A DNA stretch of 64,000 nt. It comes from Lachnospira eligens. Lineage in GTDB: Bacteria; Bacillota; Clostridia; Lachnospirales; Lachnospiraceae. A program made the position numbers and the translations under genes. The notes below the pieces were generated by a model that ran no database searches, was not told the DNA's origin, and was given only the letters and a program-made list of their open reading frames with translations. Positions 18,601 through 26,559 of this stretch are shown piece after piece. The stretch is from positions 186,001 through 250,000 of the forward strand of contig NZ_WKRD01000005.1 of NCBI RefSeq assembly GCF_009680455.1. The letters run 5' to 3'. The stretch's first letter is position 1. Each line of letters opens with the position of its first letter.

Positions 18601-19213
18601 ATGGTCCGACCTGTTTTTCAAGCTCTGATAAAATATCATTAACACGGACAAGATTAGCCCGCTCATTTTCAAGTTTCTTGATTGCAGTAGCTTTTCTTCT
18701 CTTGAACTTAACAATTCCAGCGGCTTCATCAAAAAGCTCTCGCCTTTCATCAGGCTTTCCAGAAAGAATCTTATCAATCTGTCCCTGTCCGATAATAGAA
18801 TATCCTTCCTTACCAATACCGGTATCATAAAACATTTCTGTTACATCTTTTAATCGGCATGAGTTACCATTGATAAGATATTCACTCTCACCTGAACGGT
18901 ATACTCTTCTTGATACTGTAACTTCATCGTAATCAACCGGAAGTGCATGGTCGCTGTTATCAAGTGTTATAGATACAAATGCGAAACCAACCGGCTTTCT
19001 GTTCTCAGTTCCTGCAAATATAACGTCTTCCATCTTAGAACCACGAAGCTGCTTGGCACTCTGTTCGCCTAAAACCCAGCGCACAGCATCGGCGACATTA
19101 CTTTTACCTGAACCATTAGGCCCTACAATACCTGTAATACCATTATGAAAATCAAATACTATCTTATTAGCAAATGACTTAAATCCCTGTACTTCTATAC
19201 TTTTTAAATACAT
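15644..19213 (-). CDS. smc: Chromosome segregation protein SMC
   Basis: SMC is the ATPase core of the condensin that compacts and segregates the origin region, together with ScpA and ScpB (not in the window). The 1189-residue protein has an N-terminal ATPase half with GPNGSGKSN near residue 32, a long coiled coil, a central hinge at roughly residues 510-660 including GGSMTGGAFK, the returning coiled coil, and a C-terminal half with LSGGEKALTA and LLDEIEAALDD. Length is exactly in the family range. It lies between rnc and ftsY in the standard Firmicutes order and has no frameshift. Confidence 0.98.
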   Translation of the reverse strand: MYLKSIEVQGFKSFANKIVFDFHNGITGIVGPNGSGKSNVADAVRWVLGEQSAKQLRGSKMEDVIFAGTENRKPVGFAFVSITLDNSDHALPVDYDEVTVSRRVYRSGESEYLINGNSCRLKDVTEMFYDTGIGKEGYSIIGQGQIDKILSGKPDERRELFDEAAGIVKFKRRKATAIKKLENERANLVRVNDILSELEKQVGPLQVQSEKAKEYLDYKADLKKYDVNAFLLESDRISKDLEELTGKIGIADNDLANSRAEYESTKAEYEEAEEQLSKVNSDIENVNSLLSNTELESQRLNGEINVITEQINRFTDNEKHYSDRIAAIDKDKAAKQTNVADFKKQLNELSTSVEEFENNLKAKQDAADVIKQDIDGVSDQIESRQNDIYDRLNAKSSINAENQKFTTMLEQLNIRKAELNSRLIKDKSDEAEQNVKINDISERLETAQKNALEIAERIAANNDEVTAIKNENADLNAQHDKIVQNYHREKSRLESLVNITERYDGYGNSIRKIMELKDSNPGILGVIADIVKVERKYETAIETALGGTIQNIVTDKESTAKELIAYLKQNKLGRATFLPLNAISGRNTLEKEPCIKENGVIGIASNLVRVSFEYENLARYLLGRILVVDNIDNALLIAKKYKYSLRIVTLEGEQLNPGGSMTGGAFKNSSNLLGRRREIEELKKSVSELSKSSTELKAKIADNRAKIASVRELIDADNKANREVSLAVNTEQMNLNQAKQKLSEIRIIYDKDKAETTEIDRQIKEIDENKNQVSGSLSALDIQNESSRKEIENLNKQLEAKKAELDKANDDIENLKIRFSSVEQKTAFIQENIIRINSEIAALESEEADIRQRKESLSSEVEDKNAQIEKLRSDIHKAKNQIEDCNTKITALRKDRDIINASHKTFFDKREKINEQIVLLEKESMRLHNQQEKLEEENDSIVDYMWNEYELTYSYAAELRSEELTDISDIKKQINILKANIKKLGVVNVNAIEEYKEVSERYNFLKTQHDDMIKAEEALVLVIDELDNGMRIQFKEKFEEIKIEFDKVFKELFGGGRGTIELVEGEDILEAGIVIISQPPGKKLQNMMQLSGGEKALTAIALLFAIQNLKPSPFCLLDEIEAALDDSNVGRYANYLHKLTKHTQFIVITHRRGTMAAADRLYGITMQEKGVSALVSVDLIANDLDKKKE

Positions 19214-19226
19214 AACCCCTCACTTA

Positions 19227-19940
19227 TTATTTCTTATCAGAGTTGATATCGTAGCCTTTATTCTTAAGCTCGATAAGTGCAGCATATGCTGCATTCTGAG
19301 ATGCTGATTTCTTAGTGTGGCCTGTTCCTTTAATATTAAAAAGCCCGTCAACTACAGCAGCTACAACGAATTGTTTGTTATGTTCAGGACCTTCTTCACC
19401 GATGAATTCATAATCAACTTCTTTTCCAAGTCCCTGAATAACTTCCTGTAATATAGTCTTGCTATCAAAAAAGAGTTTCTTATTATCAAGGTCATTAAGA
19501 ATGAACTTATTAACAAATTCTTTTGCATTAGCAAAACCACCATCAAGATAGATGGCTCCTATAACAGCTTCACAGGCATCTGATACGATAGAATCCCTGC
19601 TTCTTCCTCCGGTAAGCTCTTCTCCTTTACCGAGTCTTATAAATGTATCAAGCTTAATAGCTCTTGCACACAGGGCAAGTGTAGGCTCACATACAATGCT
19701 GGCACGAAGTCTTGTCATCTTTCCTTCAGCCATCTCAGAGTGATTCTTATATATATAATCACTTGATGAAAGCTCAAGAACAGCATCTCCTAAGAATTCC
19801 ATTCTTTCATTATCACAACACTGTCCCTTTTTCTGTTCATTAGCATAAGAACTGTGAGTAAGAGCAACTTCAAGCAGACTTATATCTTTGAATTCATAAC
19901 CAATAGTCTGCATAAACACAGATAAATTTTTATTATGCAT
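19227..19940 (-). CDS. rnc: Ribonuclease III
   Basis: RNase III cuts double-stranded RNA, notably the pre-rRNA stems. The start is the ATG after GAAAGGTG, giving 237 residues; a reading from 20027 would add 29 residues that run through the upstream stem-loop. The catalytic signature ERMEFLGDAVLELS is present near residue 45, as is the second acidic site (DACEAVIGAIYLDGG), and a C-terminal double-strand RNA-binding domain ends with GHTKKSASQNAAYAAL. It precedes smc, as in Bacillus. A 19-bp stem-loop lies about 30 bases upstream of its start. Confidence 0.97.
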   Translation of the reverse strand: MHNKNLSVFMQTIGYEFKDISLLEVALTHSSYANEQKKGQCCDNERMEFLGDAVLELSSSDYIYKNHSEMAEGKMTRLRASIVCEPTLALCARAIKLDTFIRLGKGEELTGGRSRDSIVSDACEAVIGAIYLDGGFANAKEFVNKFILNDLDNKKLFFDSKTILQEVIQGLGKEVDYEFIGEEGPEHNKQFVVAAVVDGLFNIKGTGHTKKSASQNAAYAALIELKNKGYDINSDKK

Positions 19941-19969
19941 AATACACCTTTCTGCGAACTTTTGAAAAC

Positions 19970-20018
19970 AAGAGCATAAGGAACAAATTATGCAAGAATA
20001 TTTGCTCCTTATGCTCTT
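19970..20018 (-). promoter_or_regulatory. 19-bp stem-loop between acpP and rnc (terminator or RNase III site)
   Basis: Two 19-base arms pair at 18 of 19 positions around an 11-base loop. On the minus strand the stem is followed by GTTTTC, a weak U-tract. It is longer than a usual terminator and lies in the rnc leader, where a stem of this length could be an RNase III target. Terminator of acpP and processing site are both possible. Confidence 0.75.
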
Positions 20019-20042
20019 AGTTTTCATCGCAATCTGTATAGT

Positions 20043-20276
20043 TTATTTATTAGTTGCATTCTGAATCTGAACAACTGCATCATTAACTGTTACGATTGAT
20101 TCAGCGGCATCATCAGGAATCTGGATATCGAATTCATCCTCAATTCCCATGATAATCTGAAATACATCTAACGAATCTGCTCCAAGATCATCAACAAATG
20201 TTGTCTCTGGAGTAATCTTTGATTTATCAATGTTAAGTACATCTGCAATAATATTCTGTAATTTCTCGAATTCCAT
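20043..20276 (-). CDS. acpP: Acyl carrier protein
   Basis: ACP carries growing acyl chains on a phosphopantetheine arm. The 77-residue acidic protein has the attachment motif DDLGADSLDV, with the modified Ser35, and a normal length. AAAGGA lies ahead of the ATG. It lies 20 bases after plsX, whose substrate is acyl-ACP, and before rnc; this plsX-acpP-rnc-smc order is widespread in Firmicutes. Confidence 0.98.
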   Translation of the reverse strand: MEFEKLQNIIADVLNIDKSKITPETTFVDDLGADSLDVFQIIMGIEDEFDIQIPDDAAESIVTVNDAVVQIQNATNK

Positions 20277-20296
20277 AATATCTATCCTTTCAATCT

Positions 20297-21310
20297 TTAA
20301 TTATGCTGCTCAGGAATCTGACCGAGCGCCTCAATGATTTTATCATTTATATTCATTTTTGTAAATGTTACACACTGAATTAATGAATTCTTAACCTCTT
20401 TAGCTTTGGCATTGCCATGAGTCTTTACTACAAGGCCATTAAGACCGATAAGCGGAGCTCCACCGTGTTCTGAAGCATCCATTGATTTAAGCTGTGTCTT
20501 TAATGACTTCTTGATAAGAAGTGCACCAATCTTAGTCTTTAAAGAAGACATCATAACTCCCTTAATCTTGCCAAGTATCATCTTGGCTTCACCTTCGTAA
20601 AGCTTTAAGATACAGTTCCCAACAAATGCATCGCATACAATGATGTCTGCATAGCTGTTAGGAATCTCTCTTGCTTCAATACTTCCTATAAAGTTAATGT
20701 TAGGACACTCTTTAAGCATTGGATATGTTTCTTTGACAAGTGAATTACCCTTTTCTTCCTCAAGTCCGACATTGACAATTGCAACTCTTGGATTCTTAAT
20801 TCCAACAACATTCTCCATGTATATAGAACCCATAACAGCCCACTGTACAAGCATAGTTGCTCTTGCATCTACATTAGCACCACTGTCAACAAGCAGTGAA
20901 ACACCATCTTTAGTAGGGATAAGTGCTGCCATTGGTGGTCTGTCAACTCCACGAAGTCTTCCAACGATAGTCTGACCACCAACAAGGATTGCTCCTGAGC
21001 TTCCGGCAGATACGAATGCATCAGCTTCTTTATTCTTAACCATATACATTGCTTTAACAAGAGATGACTCTTTCTTTCTTCTTATAGCCATAACAGGAGG
21101 TTCACCTGTTTCAATTACATCATCTGCATTAACAATCTCTATTCTTGATGAATCATACTGCTGTCCATTAAGACATTCTTTAATCTTATCTTCCTTACCT
21201 ACAAGATATACAAAGCAGTCCTTATCAGCAGCAACAGCCTGTACTGCTCCTTTGACAATCTCTGCTGGTGCATTATCTCCACCCATAGCGTCAAGTGCGA
21301 TTTTTACCAT
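20297..21310 (-). CDS. plsX: Phosphate acyltransferase PlsX
   Basis: PlsX converts acyl-ACP to acyl-phosphate, the donor for PlsY at the other end of this window. The 337-residue protein begins KIALDAMGGDNAPAEIVKG, the family hallmark, and includes SAGSSGAIL, DSGANVDA and EHGGAPLIGLNG. Length is normal. GGAG precedes the ATG at good distance. Unlike Bacillus, no fapR precedes it and fabD and fabG do not follow. It has a plausible promoter in the 75-base gap after the lipoprotein gene. Confidence 0.97.
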   Translation of the reverse strand: MVKIALDAMGGDNAPAEIVKGAVQAVAADKDCFVYLVGKEDKIKECLNGQQYDSSRIEIVNADDVIETGEPPVMAIRRKKESSLVKAMYMVKNKEADAFVSAGSSGAILVGGQTIVGRLRGVDRPPMAALIPTKDGVSLLVDSGANVDARATMLVQWAVMGSIYMENVVGIKNPRVAIVNVGLEEEKGNSLVKETYPMLKECPNINFIGSIEAREIPNSYADIIVCDAFVGNCILKLYEGEAKMILGKIKGVMMSSLKTKIGALLIKKSLKTQLKSMDASEHGGAPLIGLNGLVVKTHGNAKAKEVKNSLIQCVTFTKMNINDKIIEALGQIPEQHN

Positions 21311-21354
21311 AAATTAAACTCCATTTCATATTAATCATTAAAATACTATTGTAA

Positions 21355-21383
21355 AATATACTACGAATATCAAATTAACGCAA
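21355..21383 (-). promoter_or_regulatory. Candidate sigma-A promoter for plsX-acpP
   Basis: TTGCGT and TATATT on the minus strand are 17 bases apart, in the short gap upstream of plsX. Three of six and five of six positions match consensus or near it, so this is a moderate call. Confidence 0.45.
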
Positions 21384-21385
21384 CC

Positions 21386-21907
21386 TTAAGCATTTTTAAA
21401 TAAATCATTAAGATATTCAGTAATCTGAACTCTGATATCATCATAATCAGACGGATGCATCATATAACCATATGCAACGATAGAATCCTTGTCATAATAT
21501 ATATTAAGATTAAACCACCACGCAACATCAGAAGTTATTGAATCATCTGTTTTATTATAACCTTTATAAGTGGCTATATTAATTTCATGCAAAAGATAAT
21601 AGAAAAATCCATTGGCATTATTATCAGATATCACTTTTGTTCCATTTACATGGGCATTCTGTCCGCTGACAGACAGCTGCCAGCTTCCATCCGCATTCTG
21701 CTTAAGATTATAACTTAAAGATAACACATTATCAGCATAATCATTGTATGTAAAACTAAGACCTTTGCCATAAGCATCATCTATCTGTGCCTGAGTCTCC
21801 TGAGTTTCGGTTGAATCTGCAGTAATACTTTTTGCACCGCATCCCTGTAATGGGATAATACATAATTCTAATATAAATATAAATGCGAGTATTTTATTCA
21901 CTTTCAT
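21386..21907 (-). CDS. Small unrecognised lipoprotein
   Basis: I do not recognise this family. The start chosen is the ATG after GGGAAGG, giving 173 residues. The N-terminus is a lipoprotein signal peptide with lipobox LQGC, so Cys23 should be lipidated and the protein held on the outer face of the membrane. The mature part opens with a Thr/Gln/Ser linker (TADSTETQETQAQ) and then a soluble domain rich in Tyr, Asn and Asp, with no catalytic motif I can name. It lies between the rpmF terminator and plsX and looks like a single-gene unit inserted in an otherwise conserved lipid and ribosome cluster. Confidence 0.8.
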   Translation of the reverse strand: MKVNKILAFIFILELCIIPLQGCGAKSITADSTETQETQAQIDDAYGKGLSFTYNDYADNVLSLSYNLKQNADGSWQLSVSGQNAHVNGTKVISDNNANGFFYYLLHEINIATYKGYNKTDDSITSDVAWWFNLNIYYDKDSIVAYGYMMHPSDYDDIRVQITEYLNDLFKNA

Positions 21908-21961
21908 AATCAAAAGCCTTCCCTTTATCAAAATCCCACATAGTATAACACATTTCTTTAT

Positions 21962-21995
21962 AAAACAAAACAAGCTGCCCCAAACGGGACAGCCT
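21962..21995 (-). terminator. Intrinsic terminator after rpmF
   Basis: AGGCTGTCCC pairs with GGGGCAGCTT (two G-U pairs) around a four-base loop. On the minus strand it is followed by GTTTTGTTTTA. It ends the DUF177-rpmF transcript. Confidence 0.85.
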
Positions 21996-22015
21996 ATCAA
22001 AATTCATGTTAGTAA

Positions 22016-22195
22016 TTAGTCAACAGAGATGATTTCTTTCTTGTTATAAGAACCACAAGACTTGCATACTCTATGAGGCATCATTAAAGCGCCACACTTT
22101 GAGCACTTTACAAGATTTGGAGCAGCCATCTTCCAGTTTGCTCTTCTCTTATCTCTTCTTGCCTTTGAAGATTTATTCTTTGGACAAATTGACAT
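22016..22195 (-). CDS. rpmF: 50S ribosomal protein L32
   Basis: The 59-residue protein starts MSICPKNKSSKARRDKRRAN and carries two CxxC pairs (CSKC and CKSC), so it is the zinc-binding form of L32. L32 contacts 23S rRNA near the peptide exit region. The ATG follows AGGAGGTGTAAC. It begins four bases after the DUF177 stop, so its ribosome binding site lies inside the end of that gene. The DUF177-rpmF pair is almost universal in bacteria. Confidence 0.97.
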   Translation of the reverse strand: MSICPKNKSSKARRDKRRANWKMAAPNLVKCSKCGALMMPHRVCKSCGSYNKKEIISVD

Positions 22196-22198
22196 ATG

Positions 22199-22723
22199 TT
22201 ACACCTCCTTAAAATTCTTTAAAATATCTTTGAAAACAGACATTCTTGGATCCAGGGACTCTCGGTCACAGCCACACTCTGAGACATTCAGGTTGTGTCC
22301 GCATATAGAACATAGCCCCTTGCAATCAGGGGTACATAATGTCTTACCCGGCATGGATATCAGTATTTCGCCGAAAACTAATCTGTCCACGTCGAGTTCG
22401 TATCCACCAATATAGTCTTTTTCTTCCTTTGCTTCTTCCCCGGCAGCATTGTCTGAGAAATCAACGATTTCATCAACACTGTACTCTACTTTCGTAGGAA
22501 CAGACTCTAAACATCTGTCACATGGAATATCAAGAACAACAAAGCTCTCAGCTTTAATCTCAAGCTTATTCTTACCAATTCTGGTAATGCTTAATTCAAA
22601 CTCTGGCTTCTCAAGTATACTATACTTAGCGATTCCAGTGTCAAAGCTTTCTGATTCAATTGAAACCTTTTCTATTCTTTCATCCTGTGAACCGGATAAA
22701 AGCTCTCTTAAATCAATTAGCAT
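22199..22723 (-). CDS. DUF177 / YceD family metal-binding protein
   Basis: DUF177 (YceD) proteins are encoded with rpmF in most bacteria and are linked to 23S rRNA accumulation; their biochemical role is not settled. The start is the ATG after TTGGAG (174 residues); an in-frame TTG four codons earlier overlaps that SD. The protein has an N-terminal beta-rich part, CDRC, and a C-terminal cysteine cluster (CTPDCKGLCSICG and CGCD) that probably binds zinc. It is the first gene of the unit and lies behind a perfect sigma-A promoter. Confidence 0.9.
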   Translation of the reverse strand: MLIDLRELLSGSQDERIEKVSIESESFDTGIAKYSILEKPEFELSITRIGKNKLEIKAESFVVLDIPCDRCLESVPTKVEYSVDEIVDFSDNAAGEEAKEEKDYIGGYELDVDRLVFGEILISMPGKTLCTPDCKGLCSICGHNLNVSECGCDRESLDPRMSVFKDILKNFKEV

Positions 22724-22758
22724 AATTGTCTCCAATTCATACTATTATGCACAGGAAA

Positions 22759-22798
22759 AGCATGCGCTAATCCACACCTTGTCAATTATACGCATGCT
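22759..22798. repeat. GC-rich inverted repeat around the DUF177-rpmF transcription start
   Basis: AGCATGCG and its exact complement are 24 bases apart. On the transcribed (minus) strand one arm fills the promoter spacer just before the -10 box and the other lies in the early transcript. The arms are clearly richer in G and C than the surroundings. This could be an operator or a leader hairpin. Confidence 0.5.
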
Positions 22799-22813
22799 CC
22801 CTGTCTTTGTCAA
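22785..22813 (-). promoter_or_regulatory. Perfect sigma-A promoter for DUF177-rpmF
   Basis: TTGACA, 17 bases, TATAAT on the minus strand, all twelve consensus positions matched. The leader to the DUF177 start is about 55 bases. This is the strongest promoter by consensus that I see in the window, fitting a ribosomal-protein operon. Confidence 0.88.
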
Positions 22814-22856
22814 CAACAAATTCACTTAAATTCAATATTTTTCGCGAATATATCAA

Positions 22857-24056
22857 TTATTTTACTAATGCTAATGTTTCTCTTGCGATTGCAAGCTCTT
22901 CATTAGTAGGAATTACGCAAAGCTTAACCTTAGATTCTGGTGTAGAGATAATTCCTTCTACTCCACAAGCCTTCTCGCTTGCAGCTTCATCAAGTTCAAC
23001 ACCAAGGTATCCAAGATATTTAGCTACCATTGGACGAAGCCATGCAGCATTCTCACCAACACCAGCTGTAAATGTAATGGCATCAACACCGTTCATAGCT
23101 GCTGTGTAAGCACCAATATACTTAGCTACTCTGTAAGCATAAGCTTCAAGTGTAACCTTAGCAATTTCGTTACCGTCGTTAGCTGCAGCATTAAGATCTC
23201 TGAAATCACTTGAGATTCCGCCTGACATACCAAGTACACCAGACTTCTTGTTAAGGATATTGAGCATCTCGCTTATTGTAAGGTTCTCATGGTTGCATAA
23301 GAACTCTAAGATAGCCGGATCAAGGTCACCCGAACGTGTTCCCATGATAAGTCCTTCAAGTGGAGTAAGACCCATAGAAGTATCTACACACTTACCACCA
23401 ACAGAAGCTGAGATTGAAGCACCGTTACCAAGGTGGCATACAATAACCTTAGCTGTCTTAGGATCAAGGTTAGCAAACTTGATTGTCTCTTTAGAAACAA
23501 AGCTGTGGCTTGTTCCGTGGAAACCATATCTTCTTACGCCGTACTTCTCATAGTATTCACGAGGAATAGCATAGAGATAAGCCTTTGGCTCCATTGTTCC
23601 ACCAAATGCTGTATCCCATACAGCTACATTTGGCTTGCCTGGCATAGCTGCCTCAACGGCTTCAATACCGATAAGGTTAGCTGGGTTATGTAAAGGACCA
23701 AGGTCGAAGCACTCTCTTACAACCTTCTTAACATCTTCTGTTACAAGACAAGACTCGATATACTTCTCACCTGCGTGAAGTACTCTGTGTCCTACTGCTG
23801 CAATCTCATCTGTAGACTTGATTACGCCGTGCTCAGCATCCTGAAGAGCATCAAGAACAAGCTTAACTGCAATGTTGTGATCCTTCATAGGTGTTTCAAC
23901 AACATACTTATCCTTTCCTGTTGGCTTGTGTGTAAGAACAGAACCTTCTATACCGATTCTCTCTACAAGACCTTTTGCGATTACGCTCTCATCATCCATG
24001 TTAATAAGCTGATACTTAAGAGATGAGCTTCCACAGTTTAATACTAAAATATTCAT
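22857..24056 (-). CDS. ackA: Acetate kinase
   Basis: Acetate kinase makes ATP and acetate from acetyl phosphate, the energy-yielding end of acetate fermentation. The 399-residue protein opens with VLNCGSSSLKYQL, and includes HRVLHAGE, FHGTSHSFV, HLGNGASISA, TRSGDLDP and FTAGVGENA, all classic ASKHA-kinase blocks of the family. Length is normal. Its start follows pta by 27 bases with GGAG upstream, so the two are one operon. The products feed acetate directly to metabolism and, possibly, to the divergently encoded TmcAL. Confidence 0.98.
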   Translation of the reverse strand: MNILVLNCGSSSLKYQLINMDDESVIAKGLVERIGIEGSVLTHKPTGKDKYVVETPMKDHNIAVKLVLDALQDAEHGVIKSTDEIAAVGHRVLHAGEKYIESCLVTEDVKKVVRECFDLGPLHNPANLIGIEAVEAAMPGKPNVAVWDTAFGGTMEPKAYLYAIPREYYEKYGVRRYGFHGTSHSFVSKETIKFANLDPKTAKVIVCHLGNGASISASVGGKCVDTSMGLTPLEGLIMGTRSGDLDPAILEFLCNHENLTISEMLNILNKKSGVLGMSGGISSDFRDLNAAANDGNEIAKVTLEAYAYRVAKYIGAYTAAMNGVDAITFTAGVGENAAWLRPMVAKYLGYLGVELDEAASEKACGVEGIISTPESKVKLCVIPTNEELAIARETLALVK

Positions 24057-24083
24057 TACAAAAATTCTCCTTAAAAATGTTAA

Positions 24084-25079
24084 TTATGCATTCTGAGCCT
24101 GAACTGCTGTCATAGCTACTACACCAACGATATCGTCAGCGAAGCATCCTCTTGAAAGATCGTTAACTGGCATAGAAAGTCCCTGAAGAACAGGACCATA
24201 AGCTCCAGCCTTAGCAAGTCTCTGAACAAGCTTATAACCGATGTTACCAGCTTCAAGGTTAGGGAATACAAGTGTATTAGCCTTACCAGCTACCGGGCTC
24301 TCAGGTGCCTTAAGTGCAGCAACTTCTGGAACTAAAGCAGCATCTAACTGAAGCTCACCATCAACAGTGATATCTGGGTACTTCTCTTTTGCAATCTTAA
24401 CAGCATCAGCAACCATAGTTACTCTGTCATGCTTAGCACTTCCGTATGAAGAGAAGCTAAGCATAGCAACCTTAGCGTCCTTTCCTACAAAGCTCTTGAA
24501 TGAATCTGAAGAAAGCTTAGCAACCTCAGCAAGCTTCTCTGAATCATAATCTGGGCTTACAGCACAGTCAGCGAATACAAAAAGACCGTTCTCACCGAAT
24601 TCGCAGTCTGGAACTTCCATAAGGAAGAAACCTGAAACTGAGCTGATACCTGGCTTAGTCTTTAATAACTGAAGAGCTGGACGGATTGTGTTACCTGTTG
24701 AGTGGCATGCACCAGATACTGCTCCATCAGCATCTCCACATTTACACATAAGGCATGCATAGTACATGTAATCCTTCTCCATCTGTTCCTTAGCCATCTC
24801 AGGTGTAACACCCTTCTTGCTTCTTAACTCAACGAATTTATCAATATACTTCTGCTTATTAGGATCGTTAAATGGATCTACGATTGTGGCGCCAGAAATG
24901 TCATAGCCCTTACCATACTTCTCGATCTCTTCAGGAGTACCAATGATAACTAAATTAGCAATGCCTTCCTTTAAAATCTTCTCAGCAGCTTCATAAGTTC
25001 TCTTATCCATAGACTCTGGTAATACGATAGTCTTCTTGTCTGCTTTTGCTCTTTCTTTAATTGTGTCAATAAATGCCAT
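24084..25079 (-). CDS. pta: Phosphate acetyltransferase
   Basis: Pta converts acetyl-CoA and phosphate to acetyl phosphate. The chosen start, with AGGAGG upstream, gives 331 residues, the size of the short clostridial/Bacillus Pta without N-terminal regulatory domain; a reading from 25139 adds 20 unrelated residues. Motifs include IVLPESMDKRTYEAA, AVSGACHSTGNTIRP, and DGELQLDAALVPEVA with ANTLVFPNLEAGNIGYKL near the end. It is the first gene of pta-ackA, with a promoter in the divergent gap. Confidence 0.97.
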   Translation of the reverse strand: MAFIDTIKERAKADKKTIVLPESMDKRTYEAAEKILKEGIANLVIIGTPEEIEKYGKGYDISGATIVDPFNDPNKQKYIDKFVELRSKKGVTPEMAKEQMEKDYMYYACLMCKCGDADGAVSGACHSTGNTIRPALQLLKTKPGISSVSGFFLMEVPDCEFGENGLFVFADCAVSPDYDSEKLAEVAKLSSDSFKSFVGKDAKVAMLSFSSYGSAKHDRVTMVADAVKIAKEKYPDITVDGELQLDAALVPEVAALKAPESPVAGKANTLVFPNLEAGNIGYKLVQRLAKAGAYGPVLQGLSMPVNDLSRGCFADDIVGVVAMTAVQAQNA

Positions 25080-25141
25080 GATTAATGACTCCTCCTTATA
25101 AAAAAGTAAATTTTCAGTAAACATACTGAACTCTGACAAAA

Positions 25142-25170
25142 ATTATATACCAATTTTTAGTCGAAAACAA
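25142..25170 (-). promoter_or_regulatory. Candidate sigma-A promoter for pta-ackA
   Basis: On the minus strand TATAAT (perfect -10) lies 17 bases after TTGTTT (three of six). The predicted leader to the pta start is about 55 bases. A Spo0A-box-like TTAGTCGAA lies in its spacer on the other strand. Confidence 0.55.
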
Positions 25171-25230
25171 GGTCGTCTGGCACTTAAAAATGTTTTAAAA
25201 ACGATACATTGACTAAATTCAGCAATAATT

Positions 25231-25259
25231 TTGACATAAATGTACGATTTCAGTAAAAT
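25231..25259 (+). promoter_or_regulatory. Sigma-A promoter for tmcAL
   Basis: TTGACA (perfect) and TAAAAT (five of six) on the plus strand are 17 bases apart, with the start codon some 27 bases after the -10 box and an AAAGGAG SD between. Confidence 0.75.
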
Positions 25260-25286
25260 ATAATAAAAACATAAAGGAGACACTAC

Positions 25287-26498
25287 ATGAAAGCATGCGG
25301 AATTGTTGCAGAATATAACCCATTACACACAGGACATGTATATCAGATGAATAAAGCAAGACAGATTTCGCAGGCTGACTGTATTATCGTTGTTATGAGC
25401 GGCAATTTTGTGCAGCGTGGTGAACCGGCAGTAATTGATAAGTATGCAAGAACAAGTGCTGCATTAAAAGCTGGTGCTGATATTGTTGTTGAACTACCTG
25501 TATACTACGCATTATCAAGTGCAGAGAATTTTGCTAAAGGTGCAGTTCTTACACTTAATACAATGAAAGCCGCTTCAATCTGTTTTGGTGCTGAAACTGA
25601 TAATGTAGATTGTCTGGCAAAGATAAGCCGTACTATAATATCAGAATCGCCTGAATATAAGGCAATTCTTAACAAAGCTCTTGCAGAGGGGCTCTCATAT
25701 CCTGCGGCAAGACAGACTGCTCTTCTGGAATATCTGCCTGAATGCAAAGACATAATTACAGGTTCTAATAACATTCTTGCAATTGAATATATAAAAGCAA
25801 TTCTTTACAACAACCTTAACATGACATATTATCCGGTGCTTCGTGAAGGTGCTGGCTACAATGACGACACAGATACCGCTGAGTATGCAAGTGCATTTGG
25901 AATAAGAAAAATGCTTATGTCAGATGAACATGACAGATTAAAAACATACCTTACTGCCGGTATGTATGAAGAAATAAGCAATTCTAAGAGCTGTCCTTTA
26001 TTTCTTGATGATTTCAGTAATATATTTAATCATAAAATGTTATTTATTAAGCAGATATGTAACATTAATAATACTGACTTTGCTGACAGACTTGCTGAAT
26101 ATGAAGATATCAGTCCGGACATCGCAAACAGATTTGCAGGTACATTTACAGGAAGTGACACTATCACAGAATTTGCAATGAAAGTCAAATCAAAGAATAT
26201 AGTATATTCAAGAATATGCCGCTGCATTATGCATATAATTCTTGAAATAAGAAAATCCATGTCCGATTCATACAATAATATACCATATATAAGATTATTA
26301 GGTTTTAATAAAACCGGACAGCAGTATCTTGGAAGCATCAAGAAAGAACTTGATGTGCCTTTCATTACCAAGGCTGCTGATTATAAAAAAGAACTTATAT
26401 TTGACCTTGCATGTTCTGACATATATGCACAGGCTGTATATGAAAAGTATGGGTATGTAATGAAGAATGAACTGCAACAGAATATAATACGTATATAA
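25287..26498 (+). CDS. tmcAL: tRNA(Met) cytidine acetate ligase TmcAL (YlbM)
   Basis: In Bacillus TmcAL makes N4-acetylcytidine at the wobble position of elongator tRNA-Met, using free acetate and ATP rather than acetyl-CoA. The 403-residue protein has the nucleotidyltransferase motif HTGH at residues 14-17 in [28 protein letters not shown], and a [15 protein letters not shown] segment ([11 protein letters not shown]). Length fits the family. It is divergent from pta-ackA, which produces its substrate acetate, and ends at a bidirectional terminator. Its AAAGGAG SD and its own promoter are clear. Confidence 0.93.
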   Translation: MKACGIVAEYNPLHTGHVYQMNKARQISQADCIIVVMSGNFVQRGEPAVIDKYARTSAALKAGADIVVELPVYYALSSAENFAKGAVLTLNTMKAASICFGAETDNVDCLAKISRTIISESPEYKAILNKALAEGLSYPAARQTALLEYLPECKDIITGSNNILAIEYIKAILYNNLNMTYYPVLREGAGYNDDTDTAEYASAFGIRKMLMSDEHDRLKTYLTAGMYEEISNSKSCPLFLDDFSNIFNHKMLFIKQICNINNTDFADRLAEYEDISPDIANRFAGTFTGSDTITEFAMKVKSKNIVYSRICRCIMHIILEIRKSMSDSYNNIPYIRLLGFNKTGQQYLGSIKKELDVPFITKAADYKKELIFDLACSDIYAQAVYEKYGYVMKNELQQNIIRI

Positions 26499-26545
26499 AA
26501 ATACACCGGCTGAACCATTAATCTGATTCAACCGGTGCATTTTTT
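26497..26545. terminator. Bidirectional terminator between tmcAL and the DUF711 gene
   Basis: Arms ATACACCGGCTGAA and TTCAACCGGTGCAT pair with two mismatches, with an A-run before and a T-run after. It serves the converging tmcAL (plus) and DUF711 (minus) transcripts. Confidence 0.8.
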
Positions 26546-26559
26546 ATATTAATTCTTAA

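Noticed and set aside
16000..18900. Repeated short patterns in smc
   Set aside because: They are coiled-coil heptads, not DNA repeats.
21311..21385. FapR operator ahead of plsX
   Set aside because: Only partial resemblance to the FapR consensus and no fapR nearby; not supportable.
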